DNA from: CAVQSS01 sp963746605
GTDB taxonomy: Bacteria; Desulfobacterota; RBG-13-43-22
Direction of reading: 5' to 3'
Length of the DNA: 64,000 nucleotides
Assembly: GCA_963746605.1 (NCBI GenBank)
Contig: CAVVCH010000042.1
Location: forward strand, 1 to 64,000
Positions 1 to 7,709 of the stretch are shown here, in pieces. The position numbers were made by a program, and so were the translations under genes. Within the stretch, counting starts at the first letter, position 1; every line of letters begins with the position of its first letter. The notes under the pieces are model-generated. The model was not told the origin of the DNA. It saw only the letters and a list, made by a program, of their open reading frames with translations, and searched no databases.

Positions 1-945
1 CCGCAGCCGCAGGCCGTCGGCCAATTGCATCTCGATCAGCGGATAGGTTTCTTCCAGAACCAGCACCGATTTAAAGGGTTTAAGGAATTTCTTCATTTCC
101 TTAACCGGGAGCGGGAAAGGTAGATCCACCTTGAACAAAGGGACCTGCCCCAACATTTTATTATCCAGCAGGAGGTCATGGACCAGCGCGTAAGGAACCC
201 CTGAGGCGACAATGGCCAGGGATTTCGACGAAGGGGGTTCCTTCCAGTTCTTCAGAACCGGATTTTCCCGGGCGATGTCCTCCAGTTTCCGGCTCAACTC
301 TTGGTGCAGTTTAAAGCGAAAACCCGGGGTGGCCGCCCAGCGGGCAGGGTTTTTTTCAAAGGCGGCCTCCGGATTCGGCTCCGGGAGGGGATAGAGGGGG
401 ATGGGCTGCCGCGAGTGACAGACCCGCGTGGTGGGCCGCAACAAAACCGGGATCTCGTATTTTTCCGAAAGAGCCAGGGCCCTGGGAATCATTTCCTTGG
501 CCTCCTGGGGAGAACTGGGATCAAAAACCGGAATCTTGGCAAAGAAGGCCTGGAACCGGCTGTCCTGTTCGGTCTGGGAGCTTTTGGGTCCCGGATCATC
601 CGCGGAGATGATGAGAAACCCGCCCTTGACCCCGATATAGGCGGCGCTCATCAAAGGGTCCGAGGCCACGTTCAACCCCACCTGCTTCATGGAAACGGCC
701 GCTCGACGGCCCAGGTAACTTTGGGCCAGGGCCTGTTCGAAAGCCACTTTTTCATTGATCGCCCATTCGGCGAAGAGAGGAACTTTTTCCTCTTTCTTGA
801 ACCGGATCACCGCTTCCAGGATCTCCGAAGCCGGGGTCCCGGGATAGGAAGTGGCGCATTGGACGCCCGACTCCAGCAATCCCCGGGCCATGGCCTCGTT
901 GCCCATCATGACTATTTCACCGATTTTTTTCCTTTTAGACGCCAT
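1..945 (-). CDS. iorA: Indolepyruvate ferredoxin oxidoreductase alpha subunit (partial, 3' end outside window)
   Basis: The 315 visible residues run from an ATG (MASKRKKIGEI) off the left edge. The PFOR-like pyrimidine-domain signature is present early (SYPGTPASEI near residue 30, then FAEWAINEKVAFEQAL), followed by a transketolase C-like domain. In the family, IorA binds TPP and two 4Fe-4S clusters and, with IorB, oxidises aryl-2-oxoacids to acyl-CoA while reducing ferredoxin. The C-terminal TPP and ferredoxin domains lie outside the window, so those residues cannot be checked. It is 21 bp downstream of a 4Fe-4S protein gene on the same strand, probably one operon. In anaerobes IorAB can also run toward aryl-CoA degradation or synthesis. 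Confidence 0.85.
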   Translation of the reverse strand, partial: MASKRKKIGEIVMMGNEAMARGLLESGVQCATSYPGTPASEILEAVIRFKKEEKVPLFAEWAINEKVAFEQALAQSYLGRRAAVSMKQVGLNVASDPLMSAAYIGVKGGFLIISADDPGPKSSQTEQDSRFQAFFAKIPVFDPSSPQEAKEMIPRALALSEKYEIPVLLRPTTRVCHSRQPIPLYPLPEPNPEAAFEKNPARWAATPGFRFKLHQELSRKLEDIARENPVLKNWKEPPSSKSLAIVASGVPYALVHDLLLDNKMLGQVPLFKVDLPFPLPVKEMKKFLKPFKSVLVLEETYPLIEMQLADGLRLR

Positions 946-966
946 AGAAACCATCCTTTTCTAATT

Positions 967-1974
967 TTAGAGGAAGTACTTTTCCGGCACAAAATCTTCC
1001 GGCCTCACGGGCTCCAGGGTAATAGCCTCCACCGGGCAAACCACCCGACACAGGCCGCAGCCGATGCATTTCTCCCCTTCCACCTGGGCTTGCCCCTCTT
1101 CATCGGCCTGAAGCGCCCCGAAGTAACACCGTTCCAGGCAGGCCCCGCAGGCGGTGCATTGTTCGGGGTCCACCCGGGCCTGGAAACGGCTGGGGTCGAT
1201 CACCCGGATGCCCCCTTTGATCAGGACAGGCATGGTCTGGCAGCAGCAGGGGCAGCAGTTACAGATGAAGTGATCCACCTGATGCTTGTTCATGGTCACA
1301 TGGATCAGTCCTTTTTCCTCGGCTTCCCTTAAAATATTGAGGGCCTCCTCCTTGCTGACCTCTCGGCCGGTTCCCCGATCGATGCTGTACTGGGCGGCTC
1401 GGTTGACCTGCAAACAGGCTTCCAGGGGCCGATCGCATTTATGAGCCGTCAAACGGCAGGTACATTTGGTCACGGCCAAGGTTTTGGCCTGGTCGATGAT
1501 CTCCTGAACATTCTCGTAGCTTAAAACCTGGGTGGAGGCCGGGACCGCGACGCCCACGGGGATCACCCGGGTGAAAGGGCGCGGCATCAGGGAACTGAAA
1601 TTTTTGGCCATCTCCGGCCATTCGGTTTCCATGATGTCCTGCCACTGGTCCAGAAAAGCCTGGGGCGCATCGGGCCAGAGGATCGTGGCGTCGTGCAGTT
1701 GAACGAAATCGCGGCCCATGCGCCACGTGGGCGGATCGGTCTTGGGGCTGGGAAAGGCCAGCCCTTTAAAATAGAGAACGCGGATCATCTCATCCGCAAC
1801 GTCCAGTGGCAGGCCCATCTTCCGGGCCAGATCGGCCGGCTGGCCGGGCATGGCCAGCAGCAGACGGGCCTCTTCCTGATTGATGATCATCCCCATCAGC
1901 TTTTGAAATCGCTCACTGGCCGGGACAAACATCTTTTCCAGGATTTGAACAAACTCAGGGATCTGGTTTTCCAT
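967..1974 (-). CDS. 4Fe-4S binding protein with C-terminal 2[4Fe-4S] ferredoxin domain
   Basis: 335 residues. The C-terminal part has two classical cluster motifs: CTACGACLERC from about residue 273 and CIGCGLCRVVCP from about residue 303. The middle is also Cys-rich (CTCRLTAHKC, then CNCCPCCC), which suggests a further metal or cluster site. The N-terminal third looks helical and may be a winged-helix-like fold. No signal peptide is seen, so it should be cytoplasmic. Proteins of this layout are common in syntrophic and sulfate-reducing deltaproteobacteria, but I know of no assigned function. Position directly upstream of iorA suggests an electron-transfer partner for that oxidoreductase; this is inference. 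Confidence 0.8.
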   Translation of the reverse strand: MENQIPEFVQILEKMFVPASERFQKLMGMIINQEEARLLLAMPGQPADLARKMGLPLDVADEMIRVLYFKGLAFPSPKTDPPTWRMGRDFVQLHDATILWPDAPQAFLDQWQDIMETEWPEMAKNFSSLMPRPFTRVIPVGVAVPASTQVLSYENVQEIIDQAKTLAVTKCTCRLTAHKCDRPLEACLQVNRAAQYSIDRGTGREVSKEEALNILREAEEKGLIHVTMNKHQVDHFICNCCPCCCQTMPVLIKGGIRVIDPSRFQARVDPEQCTACGACLERCYFGALQADEEGQAQVEGEKCIGCGLCRVVCPVEAITLEPVRPEDFVPEKYFL

Positions 1975-2061
1975 TACACCTCCGAAATTATTAAATCTAA
2001 TAAATCCTCAGTCCCGGAACGGACAACCGCAAAGCATGAGAATAAGGGTTGGCCAAAATTA

Positions 2062-2150
2062 GTCATTCCGGACAAGCGAAGCGCGATCCGGAATCCAGAC
2101 CCCGGTTAAGCTTCGAAGGACCTGGATGCCGGATCGAGCCCGGCATGACA
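2062..2150. repeat. Intergenic palindromic repeat, copy 1
   Basis: Two imperfect hairpin units sit between oppositely oriented motifs of the type GTCATTCCGG and CCGGCATGAC. The left unit (2062-2098, 37 bp) is an exact reverse-complement match to 61316-61352. It lies in the gap between the 4Fe-4S gene and the FAD oxidoreductase gene. Confidence 0.8.
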
Positions 2151-2205
2151 GCAAAAACAAATTCCAAATGTGGTGCCTGACCCTATTTTGCTGGTAATTT
2201 GTCAT

Positions 2206-3399
2206 TTACAGACCGGAAAGATCAAAACGGGAAAGCGGATCTTTTAAGGCGCTGATATCCGTTTGACCGTCAATCGCCTTCAACAGTTTCACCCGGCCCT
2301 CCAGTTTTCCGAATAAAAGTACCCCGACCAAACGATTATCTTTAACCACCAGTTTTCTATAGGTTCCGGCCTGGTTATCCTGTTCCACGAACGATTCCAG
2401 CTTGCCTTCCGCATCGATATCGCCGGTAGCCAGCAGATCAATACCCACCACTTTTAACTGGTTCGAGAAAGTGGTCCCGTTATAGGCCTGGCTCCCCCCG
2501 GCCATCACGGTTCCGGCCACTTCACCCTGTTGCTCGGCCGCCGACCAGATGCCGTAGACGATCCCGCGATGCTCGATGGCGTCTCCGGCGGCGAATATTC
2601 CGGCGATCTCGGTTTCCATCCGATCCGTCACCGGGATCCCCTTGCCCACCTTGATCCCCAGTTTTTGGGCCAGCGTCATATTGGGACGGACCCCGGCGGA
2701 AACGACGACCAGATCGGTGGGGATCTGGCGGCCGTCTTCGAGAATCAACCCCTGAGCGGTTTCCCCGCCGATGATTTCCTTGGAGACCACTCCCAGGTAA
2801 AAAACAAAGCCCATTTGTTCCAGACGGCCTTTCAGCAACTCGGCGCAGGCCGGGTCGGTTTGCCGGGGCAGGAGCCTGGGAAAAAATTCGGCCACTGAAA
2901 CGGTCAGCCCCGCCTTGCGAAGGCTGTTCCCGACCTCCAGTCCCAGAAGTCCCCCGCCGATCAACAGCGCTTTTGATTTGCCCTGGGCATATTTTTTGAT
3001 GGCGTCGGCATCCTGGATGCTACGCAGAGTAAAAACGCCTTTTTTATCCGACCCCTGGATGGGCGGCAGAAAAGAAACGGCGCCGGTGGCCAGCAACAGC
3101 TTATCATAGGGAAACTTCTGTCCGGACTGCGTCACAACCTCTTGGCCGGCTCGATCAATATCCGTCACCGGACTGTTTAGAACCAACTGGATTTTATTTT
3201 CCTCATACCAGGCTTGATTTTTGATCTGCAATTTTGGAAGATCCACATCACCCGAAATATACTCCATCAGACGAATGCGGCTGTAAAAAGGATAGGCCTC
3301 CTCGGTTATCATCCGGATTTCTCCGGTGGGATCGAACTTCCGGATGGCCGCCGCCGCCGTGGTCCCGGCCACACCGTTGCCAATGATAGCGTATTTCAT
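2206..3399 (-). CDS. NAD(P)/FAD-dependent oxidoreductase (rubredoxin/nitrite reductase-like flavoprotein)
   Basis: 397 residues with the two-dinucleotide-binding-domain fold. An N-terminal FAD motif (GNGVAGTTAAAAI) starts at about residue 7, the ATG motif follows (LLLATGAVSF, about 102-111), then a NAD(P) motif (IGGGLLGLEVG, about 147-157), and the second FAD site (GIFAAGDA, about 267-274). A C-terminal extension of about 80 residues resembles the BFD/nitrite-reductase-large-subunit family in having a small alpha-beta domain. It probably reduces a rubredoxin, a ferredoxin-like partner or a thiol substrate with NADH; the exact partner is not shown. The ATG is preceded by AAGGAGGAGC, a strong ribosome site. 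The gene is transcribed alone on the minus strand. Confidence 0.85.
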   Translation of the reverse strand: MKYAIIGNGVAGTTAAAAIRKFDPTGEIRMITEEAYPFYSRIRLMEYISGDVDLPKLQIKNQAWYEENKIQLVLNSPVTDIDRAGQEVVTQSGQKFPYDKLLLATGAVSFLPPIQGSDKKGVFTLRSIQDADAIKKYAQGKSKALLIGGGLLGLEVGNSLRKAGLTVSVAEFFPRLLPRQTDPACAELLKGRLEQMGFVFYLGVVSKEIIGGETAQGLILEDGRQIPTDLVVVSAGVRPNMTLAQKLGIKVGKGIPVTDRMETEIAGIFAAGDAIEHRGIVYGIWSAAEQQGEVAGTVMAGGSQAYNGTTFSNQLKVVGIDLLATGDIDAEGKLESFVEQDNQAGTYRKLVVKDNRLVGVLLFGKLEGRVKLLKAIDGQTDISALKDPLSRFDLSGL

Positions 3400-3515
3400 G
3401 TGCTCCTCCTTGGAGTCTGGATATTGCCATTTAGACTATGCTTTTAGGGATTTTTTGTCAACACCCTACCTTTTATTCATGATATAATTCTCAGCAAAAA
3501 ATCGGCATTTCTAAA

Positions 3516-3977
3516 ATGATTGAGGAACCCTTGATGGAATCAGAAATTAGAGACGCACTTTTTGCTCAGGTGGGTGAGGAACCCTTTGCCCGAAAATTTG
3601 CCTTGAAGTTGGCCGCGTTGGATGACGGTTATTCCCGGGTCGAGATGACCTACACGGCCGACATGAATAACATCTTCGGTCTGGCCCACGGGGGAGCCAT
3701 CTTTGCTTTGATCGACGAGGCCTTTCAAACGGCCTGCAATTCCCATGGAACATTGGCCGTGGCCTTGAACCTGAACATCACCTATATCGCCCCTGCCGTT
3801 TTAGGCCGTCGGCTGACCGCCGAGGCCCGGGAATACAGCCGCACCCGTAAAACCGCCAGTTACGAGATTAAAGTGACCGACGACCAGGGCAACCTGCTCG
3901 CCGTCTGCCAGGCCCTGGCCTATCGAAAAGGGACTCCGTTGCCTTTTATCCGAGCAGGCGCGGGGCAAAGTCTTTAG
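3516..3977 (+). CDS. PaaI-type hot-dog fold acyl-CoA thioesterase
   Basis: 153 residues, the usual length for a single hot-dog domain. The PaaI-family active-site helix is clear: NIFGLAHGGAIFALIDEA at about residues 52-69, where the HGG turn and following Asp act in catalysis. Such enzymes hydrolyse acyl-CoA or hydroxyphenylacetyl-CoA thioesters in the cytoplasm. A second ATG at 3534 (MESEIRDALF) could be the true start, since no strong ribosome site precedes either. It is divergent from the flavoprotein gene at 2206-3399. Substrate is not predictable from sequence, though the window contains other acyl-CoA enzymes. Confidence 0.85.
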   Translation: MIEEPLMESEIRDALFAQVGEEPFARKFALKLAALDDGYSRVEMTYTADMNNIFGLAHGGAIFALIDEAFQTACNSHGTLAVALNLNITYIAPAVLGRRLTAEAREYSRTRKTASYEIKVTDDQGNLLAVCQALAYRKGTPLPFIRAGAGQSL

Positions 3978-4104
3978 CCGGTCCTGATCGGTTCAGCAAA
4001 TAATTTTTCTTGCGTTAGCCCGCCGGTATACGGTATTTATTCGCAATATTTTTGTTTTCCGAAGGGTCGGCGGAAACTTTAAAAAGAAAAAGGAGAAGAA
4101 AGAG

Positions 4105-4395
4105 ATGAGAAAAATCGTAATGTTGTTAACCGGGCTGGTATTTATTTTAGGGGTGATGCTTCCCATGAGTTACGCTCAACCCAAGCAGGAAAAGCAATCG
4201 CCAACGGGGCCGATCCCCAAGCAGAATACCATCCACATTGGCGTGGAAGGAAAAGATAAAAAAGATGCGGCGGCCCCCGAACAAAAAGCTATGACCGCGG
4301 AACCGGCCGCCCCGGCCGATACCAAGGCCCCGGCCAAGGATACCAAAAAGTCAAAAAAAGGCAAAAAATCCAAGAAGACCAAGAAAGACGAATAA
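4105..4395 (+). CDS. Small exported Lys/Ala/Pro-rich protein
   Basis: 96 residues. The N-terminal 24 form a typical Sec signal peptide with a basic start (MRKIV), a hydrophobic core (LLTGLVFILGVML) and an AXA-like end (SYA). The mature part is low complexity: Lys, Ala, Pro and Glu dominate and the tail is almost pure KKSKKGKKSKK. A ribosome site (AAAAGGAGAAG) precedes the ATG. No domain is recognised; it may be a cell-envelope or nucleic-acid-sticking protein, but the function is unknown. Confidence 0.7.
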   Translation: MRKIVMLLTGLVFILGVMLPMSYAQPKQEKQSPTGPIPKQNTIHIGVEGKDKKDAAAPEQKAMTAEPAAPADTKAPAKDTKKSKKGKKSKKTKKDE

Positions 4396-4421
4396 CCAAG
4401 GAATCGCCGACCCCCCCTCTA

Positions 4422-4448
4422 TACCCTCCCTCAATATGGGGGAGGGTA
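4422..4448 (+). terminator. Possible hairpin terminator after the Lys-rich protein gene
   Basis: A 9-bp perfect stem (TACCCTCCC / GGGAGGGTA) with a 9-nt loop sits 26 bp after the stop codon. There is no T-tract, so intrinsic termination is uncertain. The rest of the 4396-4751 gap shows no convincing gene. Confidence 0.3.
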
Positions 4449-4751
4449 CCCTTCGACCTGCCCCATTGCGTTTTCCTCTTTTGGCTTTGTTCCCCCTATT
4501 CGGGAAAAGGTTAAAACTCTCTTCCCGGTTTAAATCATTGCCCCCCCATGGATCCAGCCCTGACCTCGAAGGCACTAAATTTGCAAAATAAAGAGGTTGC
4601 GAATAACCATCCATCGAGGTCAGCAGAGCCTTTATCGTTTTTAACTATTTGATAATAGATGTAAAAATATTATTTGGCCTACGCCCTGAATTTTGATCCG
4701 CACTCAGGAGGGTCAAACAATTGACGAATTGAAAAGGAGAGGACCAAACGT

Positions 4752-5363
4752 ATGGGGATAAATCCGGCGAAGCAAATTCCGGTACAGGCTGAATTCAAAA
4801 ACAAGGTGCAAATGCCCATTTCCAGGGAAGGAAAAGAGTCCTTTTCATCCCTATTGACTTCCCGGATGAAAGAAACGGGTAAAGATCAACCCCCAGAAAA
4901 GGCCAAGGCCATCGAATACGAGGTTCGGCCCGGAGACAGCCTCTGGAAGATCGGGGCCCGCCTCTTCCATAAAGACCCGCAGCAGATCGCCCTTGACAAC
5001 GGTCTGACCAACCCGGATCTGATCCGGCCGGGGCAGAAATTGTTGATCTATCCAACCGAAACCGAAACCCGGCCGGCTGAAAAGGTCACCGCGAGCTGGT
5101 ACGGGAAGGAGCACCAAAACAAGGTCACCGCCGGTGGCCTCCCCTTTGACGCCAACCAGAACACCGTGGCCCATCGGACCCTGCCCCTGGGAACCAAGGT
5201 TCGTCTGGTCAATCCGGAAAACGGCCACGCGGCGGTCGGGCGGGTAGCGGATCGAGGCCCCTACATTCGGGGACGGGATCTGGATGTCTCCCTGGCCCTG
5301 GCCAAAAAACTGGGTTTCGTCCGGAAAGGGGTGACGGAACTGGAGATCGAGGTTATTTCTTAG
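4752..5363 (+). CDS. LysM domain and RlpA-like double-psi beta-barrel protein
   Basis: 203 residues. A LysM peptidoglycan-binding domain occupies about residues 54-100 (YEVRPGDSLWKIG and LIRPGQKLLIYP). An RlpA-like double-psi beta-barrel follows at about 112-203, with ASWYGKEHQNKVTAGG, the NTVAHRTLPLGTKV segment and DRGPYIRGRDLDVS, all hallmark RlpA motifs. RlpA proteins are septal lytic transglycosylases or glycan-binding proteins. No signal peptide is visible at the annotated ATG (MGINPAKQIP), which is odd for a cell-wall enzyme; it could be released by another route or be a rod/flagellar-associated form. A good ribosome site (AAAGGAGAGG) supports the start. Confidence 0.85.
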   Translation: MGINPAKQIPVQAEFKNKVQMPISREGKESFSSLLTSRMKETGKDQPPEKAKAIEYEVRPGDSLWKIGARLFHKDPQQIALDNGLTNPDLIRPGQKLLIYPTETETRPAEKVTASWYGKEHQNKVTAGGLPFDANQNTVAHRTLPLGTKVRLVNPENGHAAVGRVADRGPYIRGRDLDVSLALAKKLGFVRKGVTELEIEVIS

Positions 5364-5443
5364 AGGCTACCCTCTAAACCCGGCCGTTCGGCTAAATTAG
5401 GCGTCTCGGAGGGGTGTCAATAGGTGAAAATCCCTTCTTTGCC

Positions 5444-5487
5444 AAACAAAAAGCCGCTCCGGGATGGAGCGGCTTTTTGTTTTTATC
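5444..5487. terminator. Bidirectional intrinsic terminator
   Basis: A 12-bp GC-rich stem (AAAAGCCGCTCC / GGAGCGGCTTTT) with a short GGGAT loop is flanked by A-rich and T-rich tracts. It lies between convergent genes and can stop both the LysM-RlpA transcript and the metF operon. Confidence 0.9.
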
Positions 5488-5568
5488 CTTTGCCCAATGG
5501 CTCTCACCATCGGCTCAACCATTTTACATTTTGCACTTTACATTCTTTAATTTGAATGGATGGTATAC

Positions 5569-6495
5569 TTAGTCCACCACCGGCCGCGGCAGCAGTCCGG
5601 CCATTTCCACGATCTCCGGGACCCGTTCCTCCCATTCGATGGCCATCACATGCACCCCGGCGATGCCTTTCATTTCTTTCAGGCGCTGGATGGTCTCCAC
5701 GCAGATCTTGATGCCTTCCTTGGCCTGGTCCTTTTTATCCACCCCTTTCAGGCGGTTGATGACCTCGTCGGGCACGTCCATGCCGGGGACCGAGTTCTTC
5801 ATGTAGCGGGCCATACCGACCGACTTCATGGGGGTCACGCCGCCCAGGATATAGACCTGCTTATCGATGCCCAGGTCCCGAACCTGTTCCATGAACTTCT
5901 CCATGCGGTCCAGGTTATAGATGCATTGGGTCTGAACAAAATCCACTCCCGAAGCCGCCTTCTTGCCCAAACGGACAGCCCGGAAATCGATCGGGTGGGC
6001 AAAGGGGTTGGCCGCCGCCCCGATGAACATCTTGGGGGGATGCTGGATCTCCTGGTCGTTGATGAATTTTCCCTCGTCGCGCATCTTCTTGACGGTCATG
6101 ATCAACTGCATGGAATCCAGGTCAAAGACATTTTTGGCCGCCGGATGATCCCCGAATTTCTGGTGGTCGCCGGAAAGGCAGAGCATGTTTCGAATCCCCA
6201 GGGCATAGGCCCCGAGAATATCGCTCTGCAGGGCTATCCGGTTCCGATCCCGGACCACCATTTGCAAATTGGGCTCCAGGCCTTCCTGCAGCAGCAGCAG
6301 ACAGCCGGCCAGGCTGGACATACGCACCACGGCCGTCTGGTTGTCGGTCACGTTGACCGAATCGACCACCCCCTTCAGATGTCCGGCCTTTTTCCGGACA
6401 TGCTCCGCATCGGCGCCGCGGGGAGGACCGCATTCTCCGGTTACGGCAAACTGTCCACTGGCTAAGATCTTTTCTAATTTGCTTCCCGATTTCAT
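5569..6495 (-). CDS. metF: 5,10-methylenetetrahydrofolate reductase (MetF)
   Basis: 308 residues, the normal length for the MetF TIM barrel. Family features are seen: FAVTGECGPPRGAD near residue 16 (beta-1 with the catalytic Glu), SVNVTDNQ near 46, LCLSGDH near 105 (FMN/FAD binding), FVQTQCIYNL near 185 and YILGGVTPMKS near 215. It reduces methylene-THF to methyl-THF in the methyl branch of the Wood-Ljungdahl pathway. Its ATG overlaps the metV stop by four bases, so the two are translationally coupled. The last gene of the minus-strand cluster; the terminator at 5444-5487 follows. Confidence 0.95.
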   Translation of the reverse strand: MKSGSKLEKILASGQFAVTGECGPPRGADAEHVRKKAGHLKGVVDSVNVTDNQTAVVRMSSLAGCLLLLQEGLEPNLQMVVRDRNRIALQSDILGAYALGIRNMLCLSGDHQKFGDHPAAKNVFDLDSMQLIMTVKKMRDEGKFINDQEIQHPPKMFIGAAANPFAHPIDFRAVRLGKKAASGVDFVQTQCIYNLDRMEKFMEQVRDLGIDKQVYILGGVTPMKSVGMARYMKNSVPGMDVPDEVINRLKGVDKKDQAKEGIKICVETIQRLKEMKGIAGVHVMAIEWEERVPEIVEMAGLLPRPVVD

Positions 6496-7161
6496 AGTCT
6501 CAAGTCCTCCCTGATCATTTTTCTTGGACCGCCATCCCGGCTCTTCGACCAGTCCTTGCAGGGAATGACCCGGGTTAATTTATCCAGTTGCCCCAAGCCT
6601 TTCAGACGGTCATGAATCAACTGCCAGACGCAGTCCACGTCCTTGCTGATTTCGCATTTCCCGTCGGCCGATCCGCCGCAAGGGCCATTGAGCAGGCTTT
6701 TGGAGCAACGGGCGATGGGGCACAGGCCGCCGAAATTATGGATCCCGCAGGCGCCGCAGGCCTGGCAGAATTCGGCAAAGACCCCGTGTTCCAGGGAGCC
6801 CCCGATAAAGGTGGTGTTCAAACCCGGAAAGACCATGGCCATCGGGTACCGGCCGGCGATGTATTGGGGGCCGACGGTGCAGGCAATGGAAAGCACCGCG
6901 TCACGGTCTTTCAGGGGTCCTTCCAGTTGGTCAATGTATTCCGGGTCGCATTGACGCTCCAGGACGATTTCCTGGACATCCGGCTCCTCCCCGGCTTTTT
7001 TCCGGGAGATACGAATCTCGGAGGCCAGGATTTCCACTTCCTTCCTCCCGCCCGCGTTGCAGACGGTTACGCACCCCTTGCACCCGGCCACCAGGATCTT
7101 TTTAAAAGGCGCGAGCATTTCCAGGATTTCAGTTGAGCGGTTTTCTTTCTGCCACAACCAT
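6492..7161 (-). CDS. metV: Methylenetetrahydrofolate reductase partner MetV (frame broken near the start)
   Basis: About 222 residues of the MTHFR C-terminal/zinc-finger family. It has the N-terminal AGCKGCVTVCNAGG motif and a Cys-rich stretch (FCQACGACGIHNFGGLCP ... CSKSLLNGPCGG). In Moorella and other acetogens MetV forms a complex with MetF, linking it to HdrA/MvhD. The best start is the ATG at 7161, which has GGAGGAAG eight bases upstream. It reads MVVAERKPL and then needs one base removed at about 7134-7135 to join TEILEML. Read literally, only a TTG start at 7157 without a ribosome site gives an open frame. Gene order mvhD-metV-metF supports a shared complex. Confidence 0.88.
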
Positions 7162-7204
7162 GGTCTTCCTCCATCTTTCTGGATACGGATCGTTAGGTTT
7201 ATTC

Positions 7205-7633
7205 TTAAGCCGCCTTGGCCGCCGGCTTGATGGGGCTGGGGCCCAGGGCCCTGATCTTTTCGGTCATCTCCCGGGCGATCTCGGCGAAGCGGGGTCCCTG
7301 GGCGGCCGAAAGGTTGTACATGGCCACCCGGTCCTCTTCGAGGCCCAGATCGGCGAGTATCTTCTTTACCGCCTCCACCCGCTTGCGGGCCTTGAGATTG
7401 CCGGTCAGATAATGGCAGTCCCCTTCCAGGCAGCCGGCCACATAGACCCCGTCGGCCCCGTCCTCGATGGCTTTCAGCAGGTGGATCACATCCACCCGGC
7501 CGGTGCAGGGCATCATGATCACCCGCACATTGCTCGGGTATTGCAGTCGCATGGAACCTGCCAGGTCCGCAGCGCTGTAGGCTCAGTACTGGCAGCAGAA
7601 GGCGACGATTTTAGGTTCGAATGGTTCGTTCAT
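7205..7633 (-). CDS. mvhD: MvhD/HdrD-type iron-sulfur subunit, selenocysteine-containing
   Basis: 142 residues if the in-frame TGA at 7583-7585 is read as selenocysteine (residue 17). The N-terminus reads KIVAFCCQY-U-AYSAADLAGS, matching the MvhD family signature FCCNWC-Y-GAD with Sec in place of the second Cys of the CxxC. Downstream CTGRVDVIHLL and GCLEGDCHYLTGN are also typical cluster-ligand regions. MvhD passes electrons between HdrA and its partner oxidoreductase or hydrogenase. The true start at 7633 has AGAGGAAC ahead; gene callers would start at 7552 and lose the active site. It lies between hdrA and metV, as expected for a MetVF-HdrA-MvhD complex. Sec forms of MvhD are known in methanogens and deltaproteobacteria. 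Confidence 0.92.
7553..7568 (-). promoter_or_regulatory. Candidate bacterial SECIS hairpin for mvhD
   Basis: Starting 14 nt after the UGA, GGACCT pairs with AGGTTCC leaving a bulged U and a GGC apical loop. The loop G's are about 20 nt from the UGA, within the range known for bacterial SECIS elements, and a bulged U is also a feature of the E. coli fdhF element. Confidence 0.65.
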
Positions 7634-7709
7634 AAGTTCCTCTTAAAAATTTAAGTCATATCATTCGATTAAAATTAATAATTCAATTGATTCTTAACCG
7701 TTAGGTTTT

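Noticed and set aside
4396..4751. Possible small gene in the gap before the LysM-RlpA gene (minus ORF 4351-4614)
   Set aside because: The frame overlaps the Lys-rich gene antisense, has no ribosome site and no recognisable motif.
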